Source: Timema cristinae (taxonomy: Eukaryota > Arthropoda > Insecta > Phasmatodea > Timematidae). Taken from it: DNA of 64,000 nucleotides. A program made the position numbers and the translations under genes. The stretch is taken from NCBI GenBank assembly GCA_039000515.1, contig JBCFYV010000012.1, forward strand, positions 9,297,486 through 9,361,485, given 5' to 3'. This document shows positions 1-10,974 of this stretch, piece by piece. Position 1 is the stretch's first letter. Each line of letters starts with the position of its first letter. Under the pieces are notes generated by a model that saw only the letters and a program-made list of their open reading frames with translations, was not told the DNA's origin and searched no databases.

Positions 1-114
1 GTCAGAGGTGAAGGAAGGGTTTGGTAATCAGATAAATCTTTGCCGGGACCTAAGATTGAACCCCGGCCGCCAGCATAGAAGTCTGACACCTTACCCCTAG
101 ACCACTAGGTCACC
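1..114 (-). repeat. SINE family A, tRNA-like head, cut by window edge
   Basis: On the minus strand this is the 5' head of SINE-A. An A-box-like TGGTCTAGGGG and a B-box-like GGTTCAATCTT are readable, followed by body sequence that runs off the window start. It matches the heads at 48833-49098 and 56125-56438. Confidence 0.85.
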
Positions 115-306
115 GCCCCCCCCTCCTCCCCCTAGTTAGAGAAGATGTATCTGTCAAACACACTTAGTACATCTCTGTTCCTCGAAAATTCTTACAGAAA
201 ATATTGTGTATTTATAAAAAAGAAAAAAGTAGAAGTGCATCCACTTAATAAATTGAGAAATGCGTATGGTACTGTACTGAAGTGTTTTAAAATCAGATTT
301 GCCGCA

Positions 307-395
307 CCAGTGGCGGAATGGTGCGTTGTACTCGATAGCTTTTGACTAGGAGGCAAAGGTTCGAATCTTGGCTCAGTGAACTGAAGGTGATTTTT
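307..395 (+). repeat. tRNA-like SINE head (B-like)
   Basis: The segment has a B box (GGTTCGAATCTTGG) and an upstream A-box-like GTGGCGGAATGG. It is followed by the 'gtgaactgaaggtgattttt' continuation seen in SINE-B copies. The body and tail are not recognisable, so this is a truncated or diverged copy. Confidence 0.5.
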
Positions 396-553
396 AAAAC
401 TTATTTATTGTTGTGGTTTTTTCATACTCTCTCCAAACTAATGGTGATTCTTATTTGTAAAGGCCTACTTTGATTATAATATTGAAGTATTTTAACATAT
501 CGGGTTTACATATATACATTATATTATTTATGGTCTTACCAATTAAATTAGGC

Positions 554-558
<5 letters not shown>

Positions 559-585
<27 letters not shown>

Positions 586-852
586 GCACCGCATCTTACT
601 TCCCGTTCGGGTTATATGCACTTACGCTAATGTGTAATGGTAGGGTGATTGTGAGATGAAATGAAGGACCTACAGTTTAACGTGGAATCCGAACCACGGT
701 GGAGGCCTGGCTTTCCCCACATTCACAAGATGTCTTGCCAGAGGTGAAGGAAGGGTTTGGTAATCAGATAAATCTGTGCCGGGACCGAGGATTGAGCCCC
801 AGACCTCCAGCACAGAAGTCTGACACCTTACCCCTAGACCGCCAGGTCACCG
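559..852 (-). repeat. SINE family A, full-length, with target-site duplication
   Basis: A near-complete copy on the minus strand: tRNA-like head at the right end, body, shared 3' tail (reads agcaccgcatcttac on the plus strand), then an (ATT)n tract. Both sides carry the 8-bp duplication ggccatta (551-558 and 853-860), as expected for LINE-mediated insertion. Confidence 0.9.
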
Positions 853-994
853 GGCCATTAATAGCAAGTGTGTTAAACCTATCACTGATAGAAAAAAGTC
901 AAATATCATGTCAAAATGAGAAGTTTCCCCAGCACTCAATGAACCAACATACAATAATATTGCCTAGCGCCTGTAAACTAGACTGTACCGGGTC

Positions 995-1048
995 GAGCGC
1001 GCGCGCTTGAAAAATAGAACCAGTTCTATCTTTCAAGCGCACGCGCTC
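995..1048. repeat. GC-rich near-perfect palindrome
   Basis: Left arm 995-1020 (GAGCGCGCGCGCTTGAAA...) is the reverse complement of right arm 1023-1048 with a 2-base centre and few mismatches. It stands out in AT-rich DNA. It could be the end of a fold-back DNA element or an extruding hairpin. No transposase is nearby. Confidence 0.75.
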
Positions 1049-1168
1049 AGTCGCTCGCTCGCTCGCTCCAGTGTGGCCACCCCCCATTACAACCAATGTG
1101 ATCTATTTTATATTTTAGTCGCTCGCGCGCTCGCTCGCTCGCTCGCGCGCTCAGTCTGGCCGTACCCT
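1049..1168. repeat. (TCGC)n simple repeat with two related GC-rich ends
   Basis: Runs of TCGC/CGCG interrupt ordinary sequence. Two similar motifs close them (cagtgtggccaccccc near 1070 and cagtctggccgtaccc near 1152). A comparable motif in the opposite sense lies at about 981-992. Together with the palindrome this may be one fold-back element of about 190 bp; no target duplication was found. Confidence 0.55.
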
Positions 1169-1182
1169 TATACTATCTTTGC

Positions 1183-1220
1183 TTAGCACCGCGTCTTACT
1201 ATACGTTCGGGTTATTCGCC
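1183..1220 (-). repeat. SINE 3'-tail fragment
   Basis: A 38-bp fragment matching only the shared 3' tail of SINE-A/B, in minus orientation. No clear duplication is visible around it. Confidence 0.7.
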
Positions 1221-2254
1221 TTGTTCCACTCTTAAATAATGCAGAACAGGTTTTATGGAGCGCGTAGCTGCCAGATCTTACCCTCTTAAATCCTATAGAC
1301 CTTTTTCATTTTAATTAAAACTTATCAAATGAATTCACTTAATGGCAATACATTTGAGGTTTGGTTTATGTCAATAATTGTGTATATTATGCTTAGATTT
1401 ATTTTTATTATTATTACTAATATTATATTGAACCTGCTTTAAATATACACTGCACAAAATCCCTTGCGATGAGTAGGTTTGGGTTTTTATTCTAGCACGT
1501 CGCTCTGAAGATGGTTTTCACAAGCCGGTTAAAACCAATTGTATATATTTCCTTCTTTCTGTCTTTTGTTTTCTCTTTCCTTTTGTTCTTAGCTAGCACA
1601 CTATCGTTGTTATTTTCGGTTCCGTTTTGACCACTATTCTATTTACATCATTTTATCTATTTTTGTAAATGGTTTGCCCTTATTAGTTGTATCTCTTTAT
1701 ACTCTCCTTTTGATCTCGTGGTTCACTCTCTTTCGTCTTTCCACATCTATTCCATCCTCTCAGAACCAAAGCAGTTCTGTTTCATCTTCCATCCCTACTT
1801 TATGTTTTCTGGCTCATTCTGTCTCTTCCTCTAATTTCGTCTCCATCTGTACGCCTCATCTTCAGCTCTCCTCGTCTCCTGGCTGCTAAGAGTCAATATT
1901 TGAGTTCGATTAGCGCCCTTATATCACGGACCGGCGCTCCATTCTACGCAAGTCTCCACCGATTACAATCGGAAATCTATCTCTAATCGGAGGGAATTTG
2001 ATATGGAAACACCCCTCTACCCCCACCTAGCTGCGGGAGAGTAAATTAGACAAAAGAGTAGGGGAATCGTTGATGTTTGCTGAAATACGGAGACATATCT
2101 TAGAACAAGAGGAGAGAGCAGGTTAGGTGACCGTACATGCTACCTCACAACATTCAACCGGATACCTTGTTTTTTATTATCCGCGTGAGTTTTTTCCCGG
2201 TCTCTCTTCTGGAATATCCTTGTATGAAAGCTCTTATTTAGTAATCTTAGTAAT
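1221..2254. other. No gene recognised
   Basis: AT-rich sequence with a pyrimidine-rich stretch at about 1530-1880. That stretch opens a 71-codon frame with no recognisable domain. Nothing else stands out. Confidence 0.5.
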
Positions 2255-2465
2255 CTTGTGCATGATCGTCTTGTCTGGGGTTTCAGATAGGGAGGGGAGG
2301 GGTTTGAGGTTCGAATCCCAGCTGAATGTATTGAAGTGGGGTTTTAAATATTTGTCAACCCTCCCTAAAAATTATGTTTCACTGATCCTAACTTAATTGG
2401 TTTAAGATTATGGATATACACATGGCCAGATAGTGTAGGTAGTTCGGCTGGGTAGTAAGATGTGA
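2255..2465 (+). repeat. SINE family B, degenerate
   Basis: A B box (GAGGTTCGAATCCCAG near 2308), a SINE-B-like body and a diverged tail ending ggctgggtagtaagatg are in the right order. The A box is poor. Confidence 0.55.
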
Positions 2466-3718
2466 AGTACGAATCAAACATTGTATTATGGCCTGACACT
2501 GACCAAGGAGTTCGGGTTTCTACTTCATACCGGGTTGATCGGTGACATTCCTAATAACGATATTATCTTTAATTATTTCCTTAGCCGTGTTCTGAGAAAC
2601 TCCCTGAACACATTCTTTAGATTTGCTAACACTTTGTTTGTTCATGTTAATATAAATTTTCTATTAAATTTTACCAAATTCCCATTCATGCTTCCTTGTT
2701 TCCTGACATTGTACACCAATTTGGGAAATGAGGAGTGCTCTTTATTGGGCTTCATCTACATTCTAGATTAAATGTCGATACATGTCTGTTCAGTTGCAGG
2801 TCGAATTTTACAGCAATATATTATATTAAATTAAAATGAACTACTTACTAATATATTTTTGACACTAACTTTTTATTGTATTTTAAAAAATTATAAAGAT
2901 AAAAAGACAAACCATTTGATAAATAGAATTTATTTCCTATTGGGTGGAAAGTAAGCCTGCAAGAGATAATAAACGTGTGACAAAGTAATTTGATTTTCGA
3001 TAAAGGCTGGACGTTAAATTTCACATCAAGAATATATAGATAATATTTTAATTAGAACAGTACTTTAATGATATTAGTTGGTCAGCTAAGTTATGGCCAT
3101 GTTCCCATCAGCCTACCAAGTGCTAGTATAAGCGAGGGATTGTTGACAGAGCAACACATGTCTAGTAATATAAATGCTATATTTTTCAAGCTAAAAATAA
3201 TGTTTAAGGCTGCTGTTTCGGTCGGTGAGAACATATCAATCGCTGCCAGGCCAAATGGTTTAACGACTGTACCGAGGAATTTTCTTCCTAAATAATTTGT
3301 CTAGCACTCTCCACGCGAACATGAGTGCATTTCCTATAAATTATACCTTCCCTAGTTATAAACAATTAGTTTCAATATAAGATTAGCTCAGGGGGTCAAT
3401 AATACATGGCTAAAAACATAAAATAAAGCTTGTACAAGCTGTTATCTTAACGTAATGATATCACAAACACAACACACTGACCACATATAATTAATTTAAT
3501 TGTCACGGAAAGGGAAAACATTTACTCTAGCACTGATAAATTTACAATTCTGTTTGAAATAATCCCTAGATGCACGCTCTACTGAGTTAAGTCATACGGT
3601 TGATAAACATTAAAAATATTCTTTGACTAACTCTTTTTATTAGAACCGGATGATATCAGTTTTTTATCGCGTGATAGATATCAATCGCTGGGGTGACACC
3701 TAAGACTATTTGAGTGTG
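2466..3718. other. No gene recognised
   Basis: AT-rich sequence. Open frames up to 96 codons (2481-2771) have low-complexity hydrophobic translations and no motif. I treat them as chance. Confidence 0.5.
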
Positions 3719-3852
3719 AGAATCAAATAGCTGAAGCTATTATTTATGCTTTTTAGTGAGGAATTCTCCATTTAGATATCATTTTCTGAAAATTAAAAAA
3801 TTATATCTAGATGGAGAATTCCTCACTAAAAAGCATAAAGCTATTTGATTCT
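3719..3852. mobile_element. Fold-back MITE-like element
   Basis: Left arm 3719-3779 and right arm 3803-3852 are reverse complements over about 50 bp (AATCAAATAGCT ... GAGGAATTCTCCAT). The left arm has an insertion of about 11 bp. The central loop is only about 23 bp. No coding capacity. Such structure suits a miniature inverted-repeat transposon, but no target duplication was established. Confidence 0.7.
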
Positions 3853-3974
3853 TAAATATGCTATCCCTTACAATAATAATAATTGTACAAATGGCAGCAA
3901 TAAGCCAAGTACCGAGTCGAAGGGGGCTGCGTTATCTGATAGCTCGTGATCTTAATAAATCACACATTTGTAGC

Positions 3975-4150
3975 CGATGATTTCCACACGTCCATCACAG
4001 ACTCTGCCTTAAAATATGAGTGAAGAATGACCCTGAGTACGGGACAATTACTGGATAGCTCAGTGGTTAGATCATTGGCGTACTAAGCCGAAGGTTCTGG
4101 GTTCGATTCCCGTGTTCAGGTGTAATTTTTCAATTTTCAGAATACGATGT
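3975..4150 (+). repeat. Repeat family D with tRNA-like core
   Basis: A body (3975-4050) is followed by a tRNA-like core (4051-4122). The core has an anticodon-arm-like hairpin TTGGC/GCCGA with loop GTACTAA and a T-arm GGGTTCGATTCCC. The acceptor stem does not pair in standard geometry, so it is a tRNA-derived repeat rather than a tRNA gene. Related pieces lie at 57918-57995 and 58205-58288. Confidence 0.65.
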
Positions 4151-5029
4151 TTGAGTGGGGTATTACATGTCTTTGATTTAGTTTGTAGTTACTGTTCTGT
4201 GTGTTAGGAAATATCCCGATCAAATCCTAAAATGGCCTATCCGAGTAAAATCCTCGGATCCCTTGCAATGGCATGACGGGGTCCGGGACGGTATCTAGGT
4301 TATCAAATATTCAGCCGGTCTTCATTGGGGGTGGGGGTGGGAAGGGAAGTGTAAAAGGAAGGGAGGGTAAGAGAGAAATCGATACGTTTTGCCGCGACGT
4401 TTCTGGCCGCCCAAACACTACAACGGCGCTGGGAGTATTTAGTACATCACCCCCGTCTGGCCTACTGTCCCAGGGACAGCGGCTGCTCTAGGGATTGGGG
4501 AGGCCGTTGAACTTCAGACACTGGCCGAGCGCTTGTTAGGAGACTGGTTTGAATCCCGGCTGGGTAGTGTGGAAAGCAGGAGAGGTGCGAGTGACCAAGA
4601 GCTTCCCTTGAACAAATTAAAATATAAATGCTCAGCACATAATTTATTTACTTTAGTATTGAGATGGTGATGATGATGATTATAGTAATGATACTATTAT
4701 TAATAATATTGGGGGGAGGTTAGGGTTCAAGTCTCATCCAAATTATTATTTACTATGTGGTAGAATGCCTCATTTTGTACCATAATCCTACTGTATAGTA
4801 TAATTTTGGTAGGGCTTCTTACCAAAATCATGGTATAGCTATCTCATAAGTATTATAGTTCAAAACAGGCATAATGGCACGGTTTCATGAATTATACTTA
4901 AAAAATAATGAAATTGGGACTAGTGAAATATATCTACCATATTTTAAAAAATTAATACAATTGAAAAATAATTCTGTTGTTTAATTTTTTAATCGTATAA
5001 CATATATAACCGGGAGGGATATGAAAGCT
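4151..5029. other. No gene recognised; GC-richer patch
   Basis: 4200-4500 is GC-richer than its surroundings and contains a 72-codon frame without known motifs. A B-box-like GGTTTGAATCCCGG lies near 4540 and GGGTTCAAGTCTC near 4720, both suggesting old SINE heads. The rest is AT-rich. Confidence 0.4.
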
Positions 5030-5275
5030 AGGTTAGGCCGTCTTATGTGTAGACTATTAGTCGCTCTGGTGGCACAGAGGCATCAGAGGTTGTCTACACG
5101 TCATTCCCGCAATGATAGTGATTATGAAGTTGTGGAGCTGGTGTGAGTAGCTAACCAAACTCTGGTGGCCGTTGAGATAGTTCCGCTTAGGATTAATCAA
5201 GGTACCACCTGGGAATTGAACCCGTGACCCCTAGGGTCATAGCCAGGTGCAAAGACCACTGCACCACGGAGCTGG
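5030..5275 (-). repeat. SINE family C
   Basis: The right end reads on the minus strand as a tRNA-like head with A box TGGTGCAGTGG and B box GGGTTCAATTCCC. Its head sequence CCCTAGGGGTC is shared with 38125-38406. The body differs from families A and B and no shared A/B tail is seen. Confidence 0.6.
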
Positions 5276-5700
5276 TTCGCTGTTAGTTGAAGGATGCAGA
5301 TAGCCGCACGTCAATACATTTTTTGGTTAGAACAAGTTTTTGTAGCTAATATTCCGATTATATAACCGTGAGATGTTATATTATTGCCGTATTTGTTTGC
5401 ATTAAAACATCAATCATAGACTAATTTTAAGTTTGGCAACATATCAGTACATTTTTAAATTGTTTATAAAATAACGTTTTACAATACAATCTACTTTTTA
5501 ATGTTCATATTTATTTTTAAGGAGTAATAAATGATAAAGTAATATCTTATTGGTTATTATTTTTGATTCCCTTCTTATTATTTTATACAAGTAAGTTTTC
5601 TTGTTGGTATGATTATAGTAATAGTTTTTACTTGTGTTTGTTTATTATAATATCTAGGCCCGATGTACAATATAATGTTCGACCGTTTACCGAAGGAATT

Positions 5701-5742
5701 TTTTTTGCACCGCGTCTTACTGCCCCTTTGAGCTATACGCCC
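5701..5742 (-). repeat. Tail-only SINE insertion with duplication
   Basis: Only the shared SINE 3' tail is present (gcaccgcgtcttactg...), preceded by a T tract. An 11-bp imperfect duplication, ccgaaggaatt / ccgaaggtatt, brackets it (5690-5700 and 5743-5753). It looks like a severely 5'-truncated retroposition product. Confidence 0.7.
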
Positions 5743-5816
5743 CCGAAGGTATTTTGTGGTCAAAAAAGGTTACCAAAAAGTCACGAATTTTTGTTCCTCT
5801 AACTGAGTAGACACCC

Positions 5817-8280
5817 TGTGTTTGCGCAGGTCTGATTTGAGACTGGGACTCACTCTTGTGTTTGTGCAGGTCTGATTTGAGACTGGGACTCACTCTTGTG
5901 TTTGTGTAGGTCTGGTTAGAGACTGGGACTCACTATCGTGTTTGTGCAGGTCTGGTTAGAGACTGGGACTCACTATCGTGTTTGTGCATGTCTGGTTAGA
6001 GACTGGGACTCAATATCGTGTTTGTGCAGGTCTGGTTAGAGACTGGGACTCACTCTTGTGTTTGTGCAGGTCTGGTTAGAGACTGGGACTCTCTATCGTG
6101 TTTGTGCAGGTCTGGTTAGAGACTGGGACTCACTATCGTGTTTGCGTAGGTCTGGTGCGAGACTGGACTCACTATCGTGTTTGTGCAGGTCTGGTTAGAG
6201 ACTGAGACTCACTATCGTGTTTATGCAGGTCTGGTTAGAGACTGAGACTCACTATCGTGTTTGTGCAGGTCTGGTTAGAGACTGGGACTCACTCTTGTGT
6301 TTGTGCAGGTCTGGTTAGAGACTGGGACTCACTATCGTGTTTGTGCAGGTCTGGTTAGAGACTGGGACTCACTATCGTGTTTGCGCAGGTCTGGTGCGAG
6401 ACTGGGACTCACTGTCGTGTTTGCGCAGGTCGGGTGCGAGACTGGGACTCACTATCGTGTTTGTGCAGGTCTGGTTAGAGACTGAGACTCACTATCGTGT
6501 TTATGCAGGTCTGGTTCGAGACTGAGACTCACTATCGTGTTTGTGCAGGTCTGGTTAGAGACTGGGACTCACTCTTGTGTTTGTGCAGGTCTGGTTAGAG
6601 ACTGGGACTCACTATCGTGTTTGTGCAGGTCTGGTTCGAGACTGAGACTCACTATCGTGTTTGTGCAGGTCTGGTTAGAGAATGAGACTCACTATCGTGT
6701 TTGTGCAGGTCTGGTTAGAGACTGGGACTCACTCTTGTGTTTGTGCAGGTCTGGTTAGAGACTGGGACTCACTATCGTGTTTGTGCAGGTCTGGTTAGAG
6801 ACTGGGACTCACTATCGTGTTTGTGCAGGTCTGGTTAGAGACTGGGACTCACTATCGTGTTTGCGCAGGTCTGGTGCGAGACTGGGACTCACTGTCGTGT
6901 TTGCGCAGGTCGGGTGCGAGACTGGGACTCACTATCGTGTTTGTGCAGGTCTGGTTAGAGACTGAGACTCACTATCGTGTTTATGCAGGTCTGGTTCGAG
7001 ACTGAGACTCACTATCGTGTTTGTGCAGGTCTGGTTAGAGACTGGGACTCACTCTTGTGTTTGTGCAGGTCTGGTGCGAGACTGGGACTCACTATCGTGT
7101 TTGTGCAGGTCTGGTTAGAGACTGAGACTCACTATCGTGTTTATGCAGGTCTGGTTCGAGACTGAGACTCACTATCGTGTTTGTGCAGGTCTGGTTAGAG
7201 ACTGGGACTCACTCTTGTGTTTGTGCAGGTCTGGTTAGAGACTGGGACTCACTATCGTGTTTGTGCAGGTCTGGTTAGAGACTGGGACTCACTATCGTGT
7301 TTGTGCAGGTCTGGCTAGAGACTAGGATTCACTCTTGTGTTTGTGCAGGTCTGGTTAGAGACTGGGACTCACTATCGTGTTTGTGCAGGTCTGGTTTGAG
7401 ACTGGGACTCACTATCGTGTTTGTGCAGGTCTGGTTAGAGACTGGGACTCACTATCGTGTTTGCGCAGGTCTGGTGCGAGACTGGGACTCACTATCGTGT
7501 TTGTGCATGTCTGGTTAGAGACTGGGACTCACTCTTGTGTTTGTGCAGGTCTGGTTAGAGACTGGGACTCACTATCGTGTTTGTGCAGGTCTGGTTAGAG
7601 ACTGGGACTCATTGATGTGTTTGTGCAGGTCTGGTTCAAGACTGAGACTCACTATCGTGTTTGTGCAGGTCTGGTTAGAGACTGGGACTCACTATCGTGT
7701 TTGCGCAGGTCTGGTGCGAGACTGGGACTCACTATCGTGTTTGTGCATGTCTGGTTAGAGACTGGGACTCACTCTTGTGTTTGTGCAGGTCTGGTTAGAG
7801 ACTGGGACTCACTCTTGTGTTTGTGCAGGTCTGGTTAGAGACTGGGACTCACTATCGTGTTTGTGCAGGTCTGGTTCGACACTGAGACTCACTATCGTGT
7901 TTGTGCAGGTCTGGTTAGAGACTGAGACTCACTATCGTGTTTGTGCAGGTCTGGTTAGAGACTGAGACTCACTATCGTGTTTGTGCAGGTCTGGTTCGAC
8001 ACTGAGACTCACTATCGTGTTTGTGCAGGTCTGGTTAGAGACTGAGACTCACTATCGTGTTTGTGCAGGTCTGGTTAGAGACTGAGACTCACTATCGTGT
8101 TTGTGCAGGTCTGGTTAGAGACTGAGACTCACTATCGTGTTTGTGCAGGTCTGGTTAGAGACTGGGACTCACTATCGTGTTTGTGCAGGTCTGGTTAGAG
8201 ACTGAGACTCACTATCGTGTTTGTGCAGGTCTGGTTAGAGACTGAGACTCACTATCGTGTTTGTGCAGGTCTGGTTCGAG
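5817..8280. repeat. 40-bp minisatellite, about 62 units
   Basis: The unit is 40 bp (for example GTGTTTGTGCAGGTCTGG, then TTAGAGACTGGGACTCACTATC). Variants alternate at a few positions: tta/tgc/ttc, ggg/gag, atc/ctt. One unit near 6165 is 39 bp. Since 40 is not a multiple of 3, the many 60-75 codon frames through the array are by-products. A 12-unit block (about 6297-6776) recurs 480 bp later, and a 6-unit block near 7441 recurs 240 bp later. Confidence 0.97.
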
Positions 8281-9229
8281 AGCGGTGCACTGAGAGGGTA
8301 GCCCTGGAAGCTGCCCGAGTCCCACTGTGATGCGTGGTCGCCACACATGTAATATCTAGTCTTCAACTAATCATGTGAGGACTTTAAAAGTTGTGCGACT
8401 GTTATTTTATATTATTTACTCTAAATTTTTATCGAAAAAATTTATTTATTTTTTGATTTTGCTAAAAAACACTTATTTTGTATATGTATTTGGTATGAAT
8501 GTATTAAACAAATTGTGTAAATTATTCCATCATTTTTATTAAATAAACAACTTTTTGTCTGTGTTTTTTGAGTGACAGAACATACGTATCTTCTTACCTT
8601 TAATACATTTTATTTAGGTATCACTTGCTGTGTAACAATAACAGAGTTTAAATGTCTAGGGGGCAGCTCAGTAAGCAAGAAATTGCCACACAGAGGTTCA
8701 GCTCTTAACACAATATTTAATTCTATAATGTGCTATTTCAAAATATGGTTCATAACAAAATAAAGCTGAAAGATTCAAACAAGGCTCCTTTCCCTAAATA
8801 ACCATATAGTTTGAGATTATGGTTGATGAAAAGGGCTCTGGATTTATTTACCCTTCCTCTATAAAATATAACAACTTATTGATAGGCTCACAAAAGAAAA
8901 TGTTAAGATATTAAAAAAACTAGCTGAGAGCTTTCCTCTTGCCTTAAGATAAGTTTCATAGTTTTATTTCACCTCTTTCTTACTGACATGAAGAAGGGAG
9001 TGTGAGCCTAGAATATAGTTCTAGAAAACAACCCAGACTATTGTATGATAAGTTGTGTGATCTGACATAAATTTAGATTTTCTCAATGACGGAGGCAGCC
9101 ACATTAAAACACAATCTTACAAACTTTCTTATCTAGTCTATTATAGTTTGAATGAAACATTTTCTTCAGAAAATCAAAAATTTCCTTGTTAATAATAAGA
9201 ACCACTCTTCATACTTATATTTTAAACTA
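8281..9229. other. No gene recognised downstream of minisatellite
   Basis: 8281-8350 is GC-richer. Its minus strand keeps a 36-codon frame from an ATG at about 8350 into the array. The rest is AT-rich. An AATAAA lies near 8543 followed by a GT-rich stretch, which could be a poly(A) signal but has no gene attached. Confidence 0.35.
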
Positions 9230-9675
9230 GTCCCGTTCTCCGTAAAAAATATTGTAAGGAATTCTGTAAAACAAAGCTTCAAATCATCCATCATGTTATA
9301 TAAAAACAAAACGTTTTTTTAAATACAGTCCTACCATCACTGTATAGCCCCTTACCTCTTTTTATCCTCCCTCCTATTTTCATCTCATTCCTCTTTCCTC
9401 ACCCCTACCCCCCCCCCCCCCCCACCCCATTCACCAACCCCACTTTCCCTTCGACAACTTTTTTTTTCCAACGACTATATAATATACTATCGACATTTTT
9501 ATGAGGAATAAATTAAATGTTCAAAATAAAATATAGCCTATGTTACTCGCTGATAATGTAGATTTATATTGGTGAAAGAATTTTTAAAATCGGTCCAGTA
9601 GTTTTTGAGTTTAACCATTACAAAGAAAAAAAACAAAAAATCAAATCTTTCCTCTTTATAATATTACTATAGATA
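9230..9675 (+). mobile_element. LINE 3' end, RTE-like remnant
   Basis: The text from about 9232 (ctagtcccgttctccg) to ttcctctttataatatta (ending about 9667) resembles the 3' untranslated ends of RTE-type LINEs common in arthropod genomes. This includes the 'atcggtccagtagtttttgag' module. It contains a homopolymer of 16 C (9408-9423). No reverse transcriptase is left. Classification rests on remembered family patterns. Confidence 0.5.
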
Positions 9676-10808
9676 AGCTTTAGTCTTCTATTACGATGAC
9701 ATGTTTCAGTTATGTTACACCATTTTCAGGTCTTATTTGTAATAAAGATTATTGATTTTAATCGATACTATTGGAAAGTTTGAGAATTTTTGAGGTGTTA
9801 TATATTAGTAATCCCCATTCCAACAATTCTTGATATCCTCCCCATCTCCATTTAAACCTACTCGAACAATAGTTAAGAAGATTAACACCGTAAATTCATC
9901 TACCTCATATTATTTCAATACCAATATTTTGACAAAATTAGCAATAATATATCTATATATATCTACTCATGGTCTAAATTACTCTCTATGTGACATTAGC
10001 AACACTATCTAATTTATCAATTATTTAATTTTATTTATTCATATTGGTAGCTTTTTACTTGTTGTTGATCATCCCCCAAGAAGATTTTTCCATAATATAA
10101 CTCCTAAAAAATTCACAAACTTTCCGATTGTATGGATTAAATAAATCATCTTTATTACAATTAAGGTATTTATTAGCTTGTTAATTTAAGTGATTATTTA
10201 TTTAATATTTCATATGTCATATTCTGACCTATTTTAACTATTTCCATTTCTAATGTTTAACTTTTTAAATTTATAATTTTATTAATATATTCCTATACAA
10301 TAATTTACAATTACATTAATTTTCCTCAAACATTAAAATGACGTAACATCACCAAAACATGTCGTCATAAAAGACTATAGAGTTTATACAAAATAAGGAG
10401 AAGGGAATAAGAAATAAAACCAAGAAGATATACAATCTACGTTATATTATAAAGCTACAAATGTTATTATAAAACTCGTTTCTTGGTAGTTTCATGATAT
10501 TAAACGGTTTTGTATGCTTTTTATTTTATAGTTTTAATTCTAGCTTTCACCGCTCTTAGCTTTAATTTTAATTAACATTGCTATTATTTTAAGAAATTAA
10601 TATTGTAAATGGAAGTTGGCACACAATCGTGGAAATTGACTTCTAGGGTAGACATACAGTATTTCAGTAAGCCTTGCGTTAAGTAAAATATGAAGGGGGA
10701 AAAAAACATTCACTTTTTTTTTATAAATATCTGTTTATAAAGAAATATTTTTTAAACAACTAATTTGAATTTTAAAATTTTCCTAAAAATTCTTATAACG
10801 AATTTCAA
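9676..10808. other. No gene recognised, very AT-rich
   Basis: Long AT-rich sequence without motif, tandem structure or convincing frame. Confidence 0.5.
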
Positions 10809-10832
10809 TAGTAGTAGTAGTAGTAGTAGTAA

Positions 10833-10898
<66 letters not shown>

Positions 10899-10974
10899 TA
10901 ATAATACTAATAATACTAATAATACTACTACTACTAATTATAATTATAATAATACTAACTATAACTGTAGTTAA
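10809..10974. repeat. Trinucleotide tract with hairpin-forming halves
   Basis: (AGT)7 at 10810-10830 is followed after AAT by (ACT)11 at 10834-10866, then (AAT)n and mixed AAT/ACT. AGT and ACT runs are reverse complements, so the two tracts can pair. The poly-Ser/Thr/Asn frame across it is a by-product. Confidence 0.95.

Noticed and set aside
4051..4122. Functional tRNA gene
   Set aside because: Anticodon and T arms look tRNA-like, but the acceptor stem does not pair in standard geometry. The loop would read ACT without a Ser-type long variable arm, and the block is part of a repeat.
5817..8280. CRISPR array or repeat-protein gene
   Set aside because: There are no unique spacers: units are contiguous 40-bp tandems. 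Frames are 60-75 codons, period 40 is not a codon multiple, and they stop within a few units.
10765..10974. Asn/Thr-rich 69-codon protein
   Set aside because: It is only the translation of the trinucleotide tract.
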